From positions 51,704,837-51,768,836 of the forward strand of contig CM069438.1 of assembly GCA_035610365.1 (NCBI GenBank): a stretch of 64,000 nt of DNA. Reading direction: 5' to 3'. The DNA is from Aquatica leii (lineage: Eukaryota > Arthropoda > Insecta > Coleoptera > Lampyridae). Position 1 is the first letter of the stretch. Each line of letters opens with the position of its first letter. The notes beneath the pieces are model-generated. The model saw only the letters and a program-made list of their open reading frames with translations. It was not told the DNA's origin and ran no database searches. This document shows, piece by piece, positions 49,121 to 60,860 of the stretch. The translations under genes and the position numbers were made by a program.

Positions 49121-51540
49121 ACGTAGAAGCGTTTTTATGCAGTTTTTCATAAAAAATCTTAGAAAAAACGACGTAAAAGCGTTTTTATGCAGTTTTTCAT
49201 AAAATCTTAGAAAAACGACGTAAAAGCGTTTTTATGCAGTTTTTCATAAAAAATCTTAGAAAAACGACGTAGAAGCGTTTTTATGCAGTTTTTCATAAAA
49301 ATCTTAGAAAAACGACGTAAAAGCGTTTTTATGCAGTTTTTTCATAAAATCTTAGAAAAACGACGTAAAAGCGTTTTTATGCAGTTTTTTCATAAAAATC
49401 TTAGAAAACGACGTAGAAGCGTTTTTATGCAGTTTTTTCATAAAAATCTTAGAAAAACGACGTAAAAGCGTTTTTATGCAGTTTTTCATAAAAATCTTAG
49501 AAAAAACGACGTAGAAGCGTTTTTATGCAGTTTTTTCATAAAAATCTTAGAAAAAACGACGTAGAAGCGTTTTTATGCAGTTTTTCATAAAATCTTAGAA
49601 AAACGACGTAGAAGCGTTTTATGCAGTTTTTCATAAAATCTTAGAAAAACGACGTAAAAGCGTTTTTATGCAGTTTTTTCATAAAAATCTTAGAAAAAAC
49701 GACGTAAAAGCGTTTTTATGCAGTTTTTCATAAAAATCTTAGAAAAAACGACGTAGAAGCGTTTTTATGCAGTTTTTCATAAAAATCTTAGAAAAAACGA
49801 CGTAAAGCGTTTTTATGCAGTTTTTCATAAAATCTTAGAAAAACGACGTAAAAGCGTTTTTATGCAGTTTTCATAAAAATCTTAGAAAAACGACGTAGAA
49901 GCGTTTTTATGCAGTTTTTCATAAAAATCTTAGAAAAAACGACGTAAAAGCGTTTTTATGCAGTTTTTCATAAAAATCTTAGAAAAAACGACGTAAAAGC
50001 GTTTTTATGCAGTTTTTCATAAAATCTTAGAAAAACGACGTAAAGCGTTTTTATGCAGTTTTTTCATAAAAATCTTAGAAAAACGACGTAGAAGCGTTTT
50101 TATGCAGTTTTTCATAAAAATCTTAGAAAAACGACGTAAAAGCGTTTTTATACAGTTTTTCATAAAATCTTAGAAAAACGACGTAAAAGCGTTTTATGCA
50201 GTTTTTCATAAAAATCTTAGAAAAACGACGTAGAAGCGTTTTTATGCAGTTTTTCATAAAAATCTTAGAAAAAACGACGTAAAAGCGTTTTTATGCAGTT
50301 TTTTCATAAAAAATCTTAGAAAAACGACGTAAAAGCGTTTTTATGCAGTTTTTTCATAAAAATCTTAGAAAAACGACGTAAAAGCGTTTTTATGCAGTTT
50401 TTCATAAAAATCTTAGAAAAACGACGTAGAAGCGTTTTTATGCAGTTTTTTCATAAAAATCTTAGAAAAAACGACGTAGAAGCGTTTTTATGCAGTTTTT
50501 CATAAAAATCTTAGAAAAAACGACGTAAAAGCGTTTTTATGCAGTTTTTCATAAAAATCTTAGAAAAACGACGTAGAAGCGTTTTTATGCAGTTTTTTCA
50601 TAAAAATCTTAGAAAAACGACGTAAAAGCGTTTTTATGCAGTTTTTCATAAAAATCTTAGAAAAACGACGTAGAAGCGTTTTTATGCAGTTTTTCATAAA
50701 ATCTTAGAAAAACGACGTAGAAGCGTTTTTATGCAGTTTTTTCATAAAAATCTTAGAAAAACGACGTAGAAGCGTTTTTATGCAGTTTTTCATAAAAATC
50801 TTAGAAAAACCACGTAAAAGCGTTTTTATGCAGTTTTTTCATAAAAAATCTTAGAAAAAACGACGTAGAAGCGTTTTTATGCAGTTTTTCATAAAATCTT
50901 AGAAAAACGACGTAAAGCGTTTTTATGCAGTTTTTTCATAAAAAATCTTAGAAAAACGACGTAGAAGCGTTTTTATGCAGTTTTTTCATAAAAATCTTAG
51001 AAAAAACGACGTAGAAGCGTTTTTATGCAGTTTTTCATAAAATCTTAGAAAAACGACGTAGAAGCGTTTTTATGCAGTTTTTTCATAAAAATCTTAGAAA
51101 AAACGACGTAAAGCGTTTTTATGCAGTTTTTTCATAAAAATCTTAGAAAAAACGACGTAGAAGCGTTTTTATGCAGTTTTTCATAAAAATCTTAGAAAAA
51201 CGACGTAGAAGCGTTTTTATGCAGTTTTTTCATAAAAATCTTAGAAAAACGACGTAGAAGCGTTTTTATGCAGTTTTTTCATAAAATCTTAGAAAAACGA
51301 CGTAGAAGCGTTTTTATGCAGTTTTTCATAAAAATCTTAGAAAAACGACGTAGAAGCGTTTTTATGCAGTTTTTCATAAAAATCTTAGAAAAACGACGTA
51401 GAAGCGTTTTTATGCAGTTTTTTCATAAAAATCTTAGAAAAACGACGTAAAAGCGTTTTTATGCAGTTTTTCATAAAAATCTTAGAAAAACGACGTAAAA
51501 GCGTTTTTATGCAGTTTTTTCATAAAAATCTTAGAAAAAC
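49120..51540 (+). repeat. Clean mixed A5/G5 satellite block
   Basis: Regular 48-50 bp monomers alternate irregularly between A5 and G5, with few other variants. Examples are TATACAG near 50,150 and CCACG near 50,810. I did not identify a repeated order by eye. No features other than the satellite are present. Confidence 0.87.
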
Positions 51541-52960
51541 GACGTAGAAGCGTTTTTATGCAGTTTTTCATAAAAATCTTAGAAAAAAGACGTAAAAGCG
51601 TTTTTATGCAGTTTTTTCATAAAAATCTTAGAAAAAACGACGTAGAAGCGTTTTTATGCAGTTTTTCATAAAAATCTTAGAAAAAACGACGTAGAAGCGT
51701 TTTTATGCAGTTTTTCATAAAAATCTTAGAAAAAAAGACGTAAAAGCGTTTTTATGCAGTTTTTCATAAAAAATCTTAGAAAAAACGACGTAGAAGCGTT
51801 TTTATGCAGTTTTTCATAAAAATCTTAGAAAAACGACGTAGAAGCGTTTTTATGCAGTTTTTCATAAAAATCTTAGAAAAAAGACGTAAAAGCGTTTTTA
51901 TGCAGTTTTTTCATAAAATCTTAGAAAAACGACGTAGAAGCGTTTTTATGCAGTTTTTCATAAAAATCTTAGAAAAAGACGTAAAAGCGTTTTTATGCAG
52001 TTTTTCATAAAAATCTTAGAAAAAACGACGTAGAAGCGTTTTTATGCAGTTTTTCATAAAAATCTTAGAAAAACGACGTAGAAGCGTTTTTATGCAGTTT
52101 TTCATAAAAATCTTAGAAAAAACGACGTAGAAGCGTTTTTATGCAGTTTTTCATAAAAATCTTAGAAAAACGACGTAGAAGCGTTTTTATGCAGTTTTTC
52201 ATAAAAATCTTAGAAAAACGACGTAGAAGCGTTTTTATGCAGTTTTTCATAAAAATCTTAGAAAAAACGACGTAAAAGCGTTTTTATGCAGTTTTTCATA
52301 AAAATCTTAGAAAAACGACGTAAAGCGTTTTTATGCAGTTTTTCATAAAAATCTTAGAAAAAACGACGTAGAAGCGTTTTTATGCAGTTTTTCATAAAAA
52401 TCTTAGAAAAAAAGACGTAAAAGCGTTTTTATGCAGTTTTTCATAAAAATCTTAGAAAAACGACGTAGAAGCGTTTTTATGCAGTTTTTCATAAAAATCT
52501 TAGAAAAAGACGTAAAAGCGTTTTTATGTAGTTTTTCACAAAATCTTGGAAAAAACGACGTAAAAGCGTTTTTATGCAGTTTTTCACAAAAATCTTAGAA
52601 AAAACGACGTAAAAGCGTTTTTATGCAGTTTTTCATAAAAATCTTAGAAAACGACGTAAAAGCGTTTTTATACAGTTTTTCATAAAAATCTTAGAAAAAC
52701 GACGTAAAAGCGTTTTTATGCAGTTTTTCACAAAAATCTTAGAAAAACGACGTAAAAGCGTTTTTATGCAGTTTTTCATAAAAATCTTAGAAAAACGACG
52801 TAGAAGCGTTTTTATGCAGTTTTTCATAAAAATCTTAGATAAAACGACGTAGAAGCGTTTTTATGCAGTTTTATAAAAATCTTAGAAAAAACGACGTAAA
52901 AGCGTTTTTATGCAGTTTTTCATAAAAATCTTAGACAAAACGACGTAAAAGCGTTTTTAT
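51540..52960 (+). repeat. AGACG-variant module, first copy of a 7.9-kb-spaced duplication
   Basis: Units in which C46 has become A (A tract running into GACG) alternate with G5 units near 51,589, 51,736, 51,882, 51,978, 52,414 and 52,509. They are followed by ATGTAG with CTTGG (52,529), CACAAAAATC units, GATAAAA (52,839), a C27-less unit (near 52,870) and GACAAAA (52,933). The same order, including the A5/G5 alternation across about 25 monomers, occurs at 59,450-60,860, offset 7,900-7,908. Confidence 0.85.
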
Positions 52961-53099
52961 GCAGTTTTTTCATAAAATCTTAGAAAAACGACGTAGAAGC
53001 GTTTTTATGCAGTTTTTCATAAAAATCTTAGAAAAACGACGTAAAAGCGTTTTTATGCAGTTTTTCATAAAAATCTTAGAAAAACGACGTAAAAGCGTT

Positions 53100-53419
53100 T
53101 TTATGCAGTTTTTCACAAAAATCTTAGAAAAAACGACGTAAAGCGTTTTTATGCAGTTTTTCATAAAAATCTTAGAAAACGACGTAAAAGCGTTTTTATG
53201 CAGTTTTTCATAAAAATCTTAGAAAAACGACGTAAAAGCGTTTTTATGCAGTTTTTCACAAAAATCTTAAAAACGACGTAAAGCGTTTTTATGCAGTTTT
53301 TCACAAAAATCTTAGAAAAACGACGTAAAAGCGTTTTTATGCAGTTTTTCACAAAAATCTTAGAAAAACGACGTAAAAGCGTTTTTATGCAGTTTTTCAC
53401 AAAATCTTAGAAAAAACGA
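53100..53419 (+). repeat. Run of C29 (CACAAAAATC) monomers
   Basis: T29 to C monomers occur here in near succession (about 53,115, 53,257, 53,302, 53,350 and 53,398), one with the shortened CTTAAAAACG end near 53,267. The run leads directly into a 51-bp block. The same association, CTTAAAAACG and CACAAAA units next to 51-bp units, is seen at 47,690-47,760 and 62,080-62,640. Confidence 0.82.
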
Positions 53420-54028
53420 CGTAAAAGCGTTTTTATGCAGTTTTTTCATAAAAAATCTTAGAAAAAACGACGTAAAAGCGTTTTTATGCAGTTTTTTCAT
53501 AAAAAATCTTAGAAAAACGACGTAAAAGCGTTTTTATGCAGTTTTTTCATAAAAAATCTTAGAAAAAACGACGTAGAAGCGTTTTTATGCAGTTTTTTCA
53601 TAAAAAATCTTAGAAAAAACGACGTAGAAGCGTTTTTATGCAGTTTTTTCATAAAAAATCTTAGATAAAACGACGTAGAAGCGTTTTTATGCAGTTTTTT
53701 TATAAAAAATCTTAGAAAAAACGACGTAAAAGCGTTTTTATGCAGTTTTTTCATAAAAAATCTTAGACAAAACGACGTAAAAGCGTTTTTATGCAGTTTT
53801 TTCATAAAAAATCTTAGAAAAAACGACGTAAAAGCGTTTTTATGCAGTTTTTTCACAAAAAATCTTAGAAAAACGACGTAAAAGCGTTTTTATGCAGTTT
53901 TTTCACAAAAAATCTTAGAAAAAACGACGTAAAAGCGTTTTTATGCAGTTTTTTCATAAAAAATCTTAGAAAAAACGACGTAAAAGCGTTTTTATGCAGT
54001 TTTTTCATAAAAAATCTTAGAAAAACGA
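53420..54028 (+). repeat. 51-bp monomer block (nine units of 51 bp, three of 50)
   Basis: Twelve monomers start at 53,420, 53,471, 53,521, 53,572, 53,623, 53,674, 53,725, 53,776, 53,827, 53,877, 53,928 and 53,979. Most carry six-base tracts at all three variable sites. Three successive units are G5. Single variants include GATAAAA near 53,664, loss of C27 near 53,701 and GACAAAA near 53,767. Reverse-strand openness at 53,509-53,856 follows from the unit length. Confidence 0.92.
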
Positions 54029-54118
54029 CGTAAAAGCGTTTTTATGCAGTTTTTCATAAAAATCTTAGAAAAAACGACGTAGAAGCGTTTTTATGCAGTT
54101 TTTCATAAAAATCTTAGA

Positions 54119-54600
54119 AAAACGACGTAGAAGCGTTTTTATGCAGTTTTTTCATAAAAATCTTAGATAAAACGACGTAGAAGCGTTTTTATGCAGTTTT
54201 TATAAAAATCTTAGAAAAACGACGTAAAAGCGTTTTTATGCAGTTTTTTCATAAAAATCTTAGACAAAACGACGTAAAAGCGTTTTTATGCAGTTTTATA
54301 AAAAATCTTAGAAAAACGACGTAAAAGCGTTTTTATGCAGTTTTTTCACAAAATCTTAGAAAAAACGACGTAAAAGCGTTTTTATGCAGTTTTCATAAAA
54401 AATCTTAGAAAAACGACGTAGAAGCGTTTTTATGCAGTTTTCATAAAAAATCTTAGATAAAACGACGTAGAAGCGTTTTTATGCAGTTTTTATAAAAATC
54501 TTAGAAAAACGACGTAAAAGCGTTTTTATGCAGTTTTTTCATAAAAATCTTAGACAAAACGACGTAAAAGCGTTTTTATGCAGTTTTTTCATAAAAATCT
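54119..54600 (+). repeat. 290-bp local duplication (six monomers)
   Basis: The group GATAAAA, then a G5 C27-less unit, then GACAAAA occurs at 54,166, 54,196 and 54,263 and again at 54,456, 54,486 and 54,553, exactly 290 bp later. The same three-part group is seen at 52,839-52,933, at 60,745-60,850 and at 63,790-63,894. Confidence 0.8.
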
Positions 54601-57600
54601 TAGAAAAACGACGTAGAAGCGTTTTTATGCAGTTTTTCATAAAAATCTTAGAAAAACGACGTAAAAGCGTTTTTATGCAGTTTTTTCATAAAAATCTTAG
54701 AAAAAACGACGTAAAAGCGTTTTTATGCAGTTTTTCACAAAATCTTAGAAAAACGACGTAAAAGCGTTTTTATGCAGTTTTTTCATAAAAATCTTAGAAA
54801 AACGACGTAAAAGCGTTTTTATGCAGTTTTTCATAAAAATCTTAGAAAAACGACGTAGAAGCGTTTTTATGCAGTTTTTTCATAAAAATCTTAGAAAAAC
54901 GACGTAAAAGCGTTTTTATGCAGTTTTTCATAAAAATCTTAGAAAAACGACGTAAAAGCGTTTTTATGCAGTTTTTCATAAAAATCTTAGAAAAAACGAC
55001 GTAAAAGCGTTTTTATGCAGTTTTTTCATAAAAATCTTAGAAAAACGACGTAGAAGCGTTTTTATGCAGTTTTTTCATAAAAATCTTAGAAAAACGACGT
55101 AAAAGCGTTTTTATACAGTTTTTTCATAAAAAATCTTAGAAAAATCGACGTAAAAGCGTTTTTATGCAGTTTTTCATAAAAATCTTAGAAAAACGACGTA
55201 GAAGCGTTTTTATGCAGTTTTTCATAAAAATCTTAGAAAAAACGACGTAAAAGCGTTTTTATGCAGTTTTTTCATAAAAAATCTTAGAAAAAACGACGTA
55301 AAAGCGTTTTTATGCAGTTTTTCATAAAAAATCTTAGAAAAACGACGTAAAAGCGTTTTTATGCAGTTTTTTCATAAAAAATCTTAGAAAAAACGACGTA
55401 GAAGCGTTTTTATGCAGTTTTTCATAAAAATCTTAGAAAAACGACGTAGAAGCGTTTTTATGCAGTTTTTCATAAAAATCTTAGAAAAACGACGTAAAGC
55501 GTTTTTATGCAGTTTTTCATAAAAAATCTTAGAAAAACGACGTAGAAGCGTTTTTATGCAGTTTTTCATAAAAATCTTAGAAAAACGACGTAAAAGCGTT
55601 TTTATGCAGTTTTTTCATAAAATCTTAGAAAAACGACGTAGAAGCGTTTTATGCAGTTTTTCATAAAAATCTTAGAAAAACGACGTAGAAGCGTTTTTAT
55701 GCAGTTTTTCATAAAAATCTTAGAAAAACGACGTAGAAGCGTTTTTATGCAGTTTTTCATAAAAATCTTAGAAAAAACCACGTAAAAGCGTTTTTATGCA
55801 GTTTTTTCATAAAAATCTTAGAAAAACGACGTAGAAGCGTTTTTATGCAGTTTTTCATAAAAATCTTAGAAAAACGACGTAAAAGCGTTTTTATGCAGTT
55901 TTTCATAAAAATCTTAGAAAAACGACGTAGAAGCGTTTTTATGCAGTTTTTCATAAAAATCTTAGAAAAAACGACGTAGAAGCGTTTTTATGCAGTTTTT
56001 TCATAAAAATCTTAGAAAAAACGACGTAGAAGCGTTTTTATGCAGTTTTTCATAAAAATCTTAGAAAACGACGTAAAAGCGTTTTTATGCAGTTTTTTCA
56101 TAAAAATCTTAGAAAAACGACGTAGAAGCGTTTTTATGCAGTTTTTTCATAAAAATCTTAGAAAAACGACGTAGAAGCGTTTTTATGCAGTTTTTTCATA
56201 AAAATCTTAGAAAAACGACGTAGAAGCGTTTTTATGCAGTTTTTCATAAAATCTTAGAAAAACGACGTAGAAGCGTTTTTATGCAGTTTTTCATAAAAAA
56301 TCTTAGAAAAACGACGTAGAAGCGTTTTTATGCAGTTTTTTCATAAAAATCTTAGAAAAACGACGTAGAAGCGTTTTTATGCAGTTTTTTCATAAAAAAT
56401 CTTAGAAAAACGACGTAAAAGCGTTTTTATGCAGTTTTTCATAAAATCTTAGAAAAACGACGTAAAAGCGTTTTATGCAGTTTTTCATAAAAAATCTTAG
56501 AAAAAACGACGTAGAAGCGTTTTTATGCAGTTTTTTCATAAAAATCTTAGAAAAAGACGTAAAAGCGTTTTTATGCAGTTTTTTCATAAAAATCTTAGAA
56601 AAACGACGTAGAAGCGTTTTTATGCAGTTTTTCATAAAAATCTTAGAAAAACGACGTAGAAGCGTTTTATGCAGTTTTTCATAAAAAATCTTAGAAAAAC
56701 GACGTAAAAGCGTTTTTATGCAGTTTTTCATAAAAATCTTAGAAAAAACGACGTAAAGCGTTTTTATGCAGTTTTTTCATAAAATCTTAGAAAACGACGT
56801 AGAAGCGTTTTTATGCAGTTTTTCATAAAAATCTTAGAAAACGACGTAAAAGCGTTTTTATGCAGTTTTTCATAAAAATCTTAGAAAAACGACGTAAAAG
56901 CGTTTTTATGCAGTTTTTCATAAAAATCTTAGAAAAACGACGTAGAAGCGTTTTTATGCAGTTTTTTCATAAAAATCTTAGAAAACGACGTAAAAGCGTT
57001 TTTATGCAGTTTTTTTCATAAAAATCTTAGAAAAACGACGTAAAAGCGTTTTTATGCAGTTTTTCATAAAAATCTTAGAAAAACGACGTAAAAGCGTTTT
57101 ATGCAGTTTTTCATAAAAATCTTAGAAAAACGACGTAAAAGCGTTTTTATGCAGTTTTTTCATAAAAATCTTAGAAAAACGACGTAAAAGCGTTTTTATG
57201 CAGTTTTTCATAAAAATCTTAGAAAAAACCACGTAGAAGCGTTTTTATGCAGTTTTTTCATAAAAATCTTAGAAAAACGACGTAAAAGCGTTTTTATACA
57301 GTTTTTCATAAAAATCTTAGAAAAACGACGTAAAAGCGTTTTTATGCAGTTTTTCATAAAAATCTTAGAAAAACGACGTAGAAGCGTTTTTATGCAGTTT
57401 TTCATAAAAATCTTAGAAAAACGACGTAAAAGCGTTTTTATGCAGTTTTTCATAAAAATCTTAGAAAAACGACGTAAAAGCGTTTTTATGCAGTTTTTCA
57501 TAAAAATCTTAGAAAAACGACGTAAAAGCGTTTTTATGCAGTTTTTTCATAAAAATCTTAGAAAAACGACGTAGAAGCGTTTTTATGCAGTTTTTCATAA

Positions 57601-59450
57601 AAATCTTAGAAAAACGACGTAGAAGCGTTTTTATGCAGTTTTTTCATAAAAATCTTAGAAAAACGACGTAAAAGCGTTTTTATGCAGTTTTTTCATAAAA
57701 ATCTTAGAAAAACGACGTAGAAGCGTTTTTATGCAGTTTTTCATAAAAATCTTAGAAAAACGACGTAAAAGCGTTTTTATGCAGTTTTTCATAAAAATCT
57801 TAGAAAAACGACGTAGAAGCGTTTTTATGCAGTTTTTCATAAAAATCTTAGAAAAACGACGTAGAAGCGTTTTTATGCAGTTTTTCATAAAAATCTTAGA
57901 AAAACGACGTAGAAGCGTTTTTATGCAGTTTTTCATAAAAATCTTAGAAAAACCACGTAAAAGCGTTTTTTATGCAGTTTTTTCATAAAAATCTTAGAAA
58001 AACGACGTAGAAGCGTTTTTATGCAGTTTTTTCATAAAATCTTAGAAAACGACGTAAAAGCGTTTTTATGCAGTTTTTCATAAAAATCTTAGAAAAACGA
58101 CGTAGAAGCGTTTTTATGCAGTTTTTCATAAAAATCTTAGAAAAACGACGTAGAAGCGTTTTATGCAGTTTTTTCATAAAAATCTTAGAAAAACGACGTA
58201 GAAGCGTTTTTATGCAGTTTTTTCATAAAATCTTAGAAAAACGACGTAAAAGCGTTTTTATGCAGTTTTTCATAAAAATCTTAGAAAAAACGACGTAGAA
58301 GCGTTTTTATGCAGTTTTTCATAAAAATCTTAGAAAAAACGACGTAGAAGCGTTTTTATGCAGTTTTTCATAAAAATCTTAGAAAAACGACGTAGAAGCG
58401 TTTTTATGCAGTTTTTCATAAAATCTTAGAAAAACGACGTAGAAGCGTTTTTATGCAGTTTTTTCATAAAAATCTTAGAAAAAACGACGTAGAAGCGTTT
58501 TTATGCAGTTTTTTCATAAAAATCTTAGAAAAACGACGTAGAAGCGTTTTTATGCAGTTTTTCATAAAAATCTTAGAAAAACGACGTAAAAGCGTTTTTA
58601 TGCAGTTTTTTCATAAAAAATCTTAGAAAAACGACGTAAAAGCGTTTTTATGCAGTTTTTCATAAAAATCTTAGAAAACGACGTAGAAGCGTTTTTATGC
58701 AGTTTTTCATAAAAATCTTAGAAAAAGACGTAAAAGCGTTTTTATGCAGTTTTTTCATAAAAATCTTAGAAAACGACGTAGAAGCGTTTTTATGCAGTTT
58801 TTCATAAAATCTTAGAAAACGACGTAGAAGCGTTTTTATGCAGTTTTTTCATAAAAATCTTAGAAAAAGACGTAAAAGCGTTTTTATGCAGTTTTTCATA
58901 AAAATCTTAGAAAAACGACGTAGAAGCGTTTTTATGCAGTTTTTCATAAAAATCTTAGAAAAACGACGTAGAAGCGTTTTTATGCAGTTTTTTCATAAAA
59001 ATCTTAGAAAAAAGACGTAAAAGCGTTTTTATGCAGTTTTTTCATAAAAATCTTAGAAAAACGACGTAGAAGCGTTTTATGCAGTTTTTCATAAAAAATC
59101 TTAGAAAAAAGACGTAAAAGCGTTTTTATGCAGTTTTTCATAAAAATCTTAGAAAACGACGTAGAAGCGTTTTTATGCAGTTTTTCATAAAAATCTTAGA
59201 AAAACGACGTAGAAGCGTTTTTATGCAGTTTTTCATAAAAATCTTAGAAAAACGACGTAGAAGCGTTTTTATGCAGTTTTTCATAAAAATCTTAGAAAAA
59301 CGACGTAGAAGCGTTTTTATGCAGTTTTTCATAAAAATCTTAGAAAAACGACGTAGAAGCGTTTTTATGCAGTTTTTCATAAAAATCTTAGAAAAACGAC
59401 GTAAAAGCGTTTTTATGCAGTTTTCATAAAAATCTTAGAAAAACGACGTA
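54600..59450 (+). repeat. Clean mixed A5/G5 satellite block
   Basis: Regular 47-49 bp monomers, with G5 more common than A5 in places. CCACG variants occur near 55,779, 57,228 and 57,952, and an AGACG unit near 56,555. AGACG units reappear from 58,730 and lead into the second copy of the 7.9-kb-spaced module. No non-satellite sequence is present. Confidence 0.87.
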
Positions 59451-60860
59451 AAAGCGTTTTTATGCAGTTTTTCATAAAAATCTTAGAAAAACGACGTAGA
59501 AGCGTTTTTATGCAGTTTTTTCATAAAAATCTTAGAAAAAAGACGTAAAAGCGTTTTTATGCAGTTTTTTCATAAAAATCTTAGAAAAACGACGTAGAAG
59601 CGTTTTTATGCAGTTTTTTCATAAAAATCTTAGAAAAAAGACGTAAAAGCGTTTTTATGCAGTTTTTTCATAAAAATCTTAGAAAAACGACGTAGAAGCG
59701 TTTTTATGCAGTTTTTCATAAAAATCTTAGAAAAACGACGTAGAAGCGTTTTTATGCAGTTTTTCATAAAAAATCTTAGAAAAAAGACGTAAAAGCGTTT
59801 TTATGCAGTTTTTCATAAAAATCTTAGAAAAAACGACGTAGAAGCGTTTTTATGCAGTTTTTTCATAAAAATCTTAGAAAAAAGACGTAAAAGCGTTTTT
59901 ATGCAGTTTTTCATAAAAATCTTAGAAAAACGACGTAGAAGCGTTTTTATGCAGTTTTTTCATAAAAATCTTAGAAAAACGACGTAGAAGCGTTTTTATG
60001 CAGTTTTTCATAAAAATCTTAGAAAAACGACGTAGAAGCGTTTTTATGCAGTTTTTTCATAAAATCTTAGAAAACGACGTAGAAGCGTTTTTATGCAGTT
60101 TTTTCATAAAAATCTTAGAAAAACGACGTAGAAGCGTTTTTATGCAGTTTTTTCATAAAAATCTTAGAAAAACGACGTAAAAGCGTTTTTATGCAGTTTT
60201 TCATAAAAATCTTAGAAAAAACGACGTAAAAGCGTTTTTATGCAGTTTTTCATAAAAATCTTAGAAAAAACGACGTAGAAGCGTTTTTATGCAGTTTTTC
60301 ATAAAAATCTTAGAAAAAGACGTAAAAGCGTTTTTATGCAGTTTTTTCATAAAAATCTTAGAAAAACGACGTAGAAGCGTTTTATGCAGTTTTTTCATAA
60401 AAATCTTAGAAAAAGACGTAAAAGCGTTTTTATGTAGTTTTTTCACAAAAATCTTGGAAAAAACGACGTAAAAGCGTTTTTATGCAGTTTTTCACAAAAA
60501 TCTTAGAAAAACGACGTAAAAGCGTTTTTATGCAGTTTTTCATAAAAATCTTAGAAAAACGACGTAAAAGCGTTTTTATGTAGTTTTTTCACAAAAATCT
60601 TAGAAAAACGACGTAAAAGCGTTTTTATGCAGTTTTTTCACAAAATCTTAGAAAAACGACGTAAAAGCGTTTTTATGCAGTTTTCATAAAAATCTTAGAA
60701 AAACGACGTAGAAGCGTTTTTATGCAGTTTTTCATAAAAATCTTAGATAAAACGACGTAGAAGCGTTTTTATGCAGTTTTTATAAAAATCTTAGAAAAAC
60801 GACGTAAAAGCGTTTTTATGCAGTTTTTCATAAAAATCTTAGACAAAACGACGTAGAAGC
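59450..60860 (+). repeat. AGACG-variant module, second copy
   Basis: This matches 51,540-52,960 in order. AGACG units alternate with G5 units, two of them near 60,319 and 60,413. ATGTAG with CTTGG follows at 60,435, then CACAAAA units, GATAAAA with two G5 units around 60,708-60,757, a C27-less unit near 60,778 and GACAAAA near 60,846. One G5 monomer near 51,643 has no partner here, and the third marker unit differs (TATACAG at 52,669, ATGTAG at 60,582). The copies are therefore related but not identical. Confidence 0.85.

Noticed and set aside
55779..57955. A ~724-bp higher-order period suggested by CCACG variants at 55,779, 57,228 and 57,952
   Set aside because: The spacings are 1,449 and 724 bp, but the A5/G5 order of neighbouring monomers does not match between sites, so the spacing may be chance.
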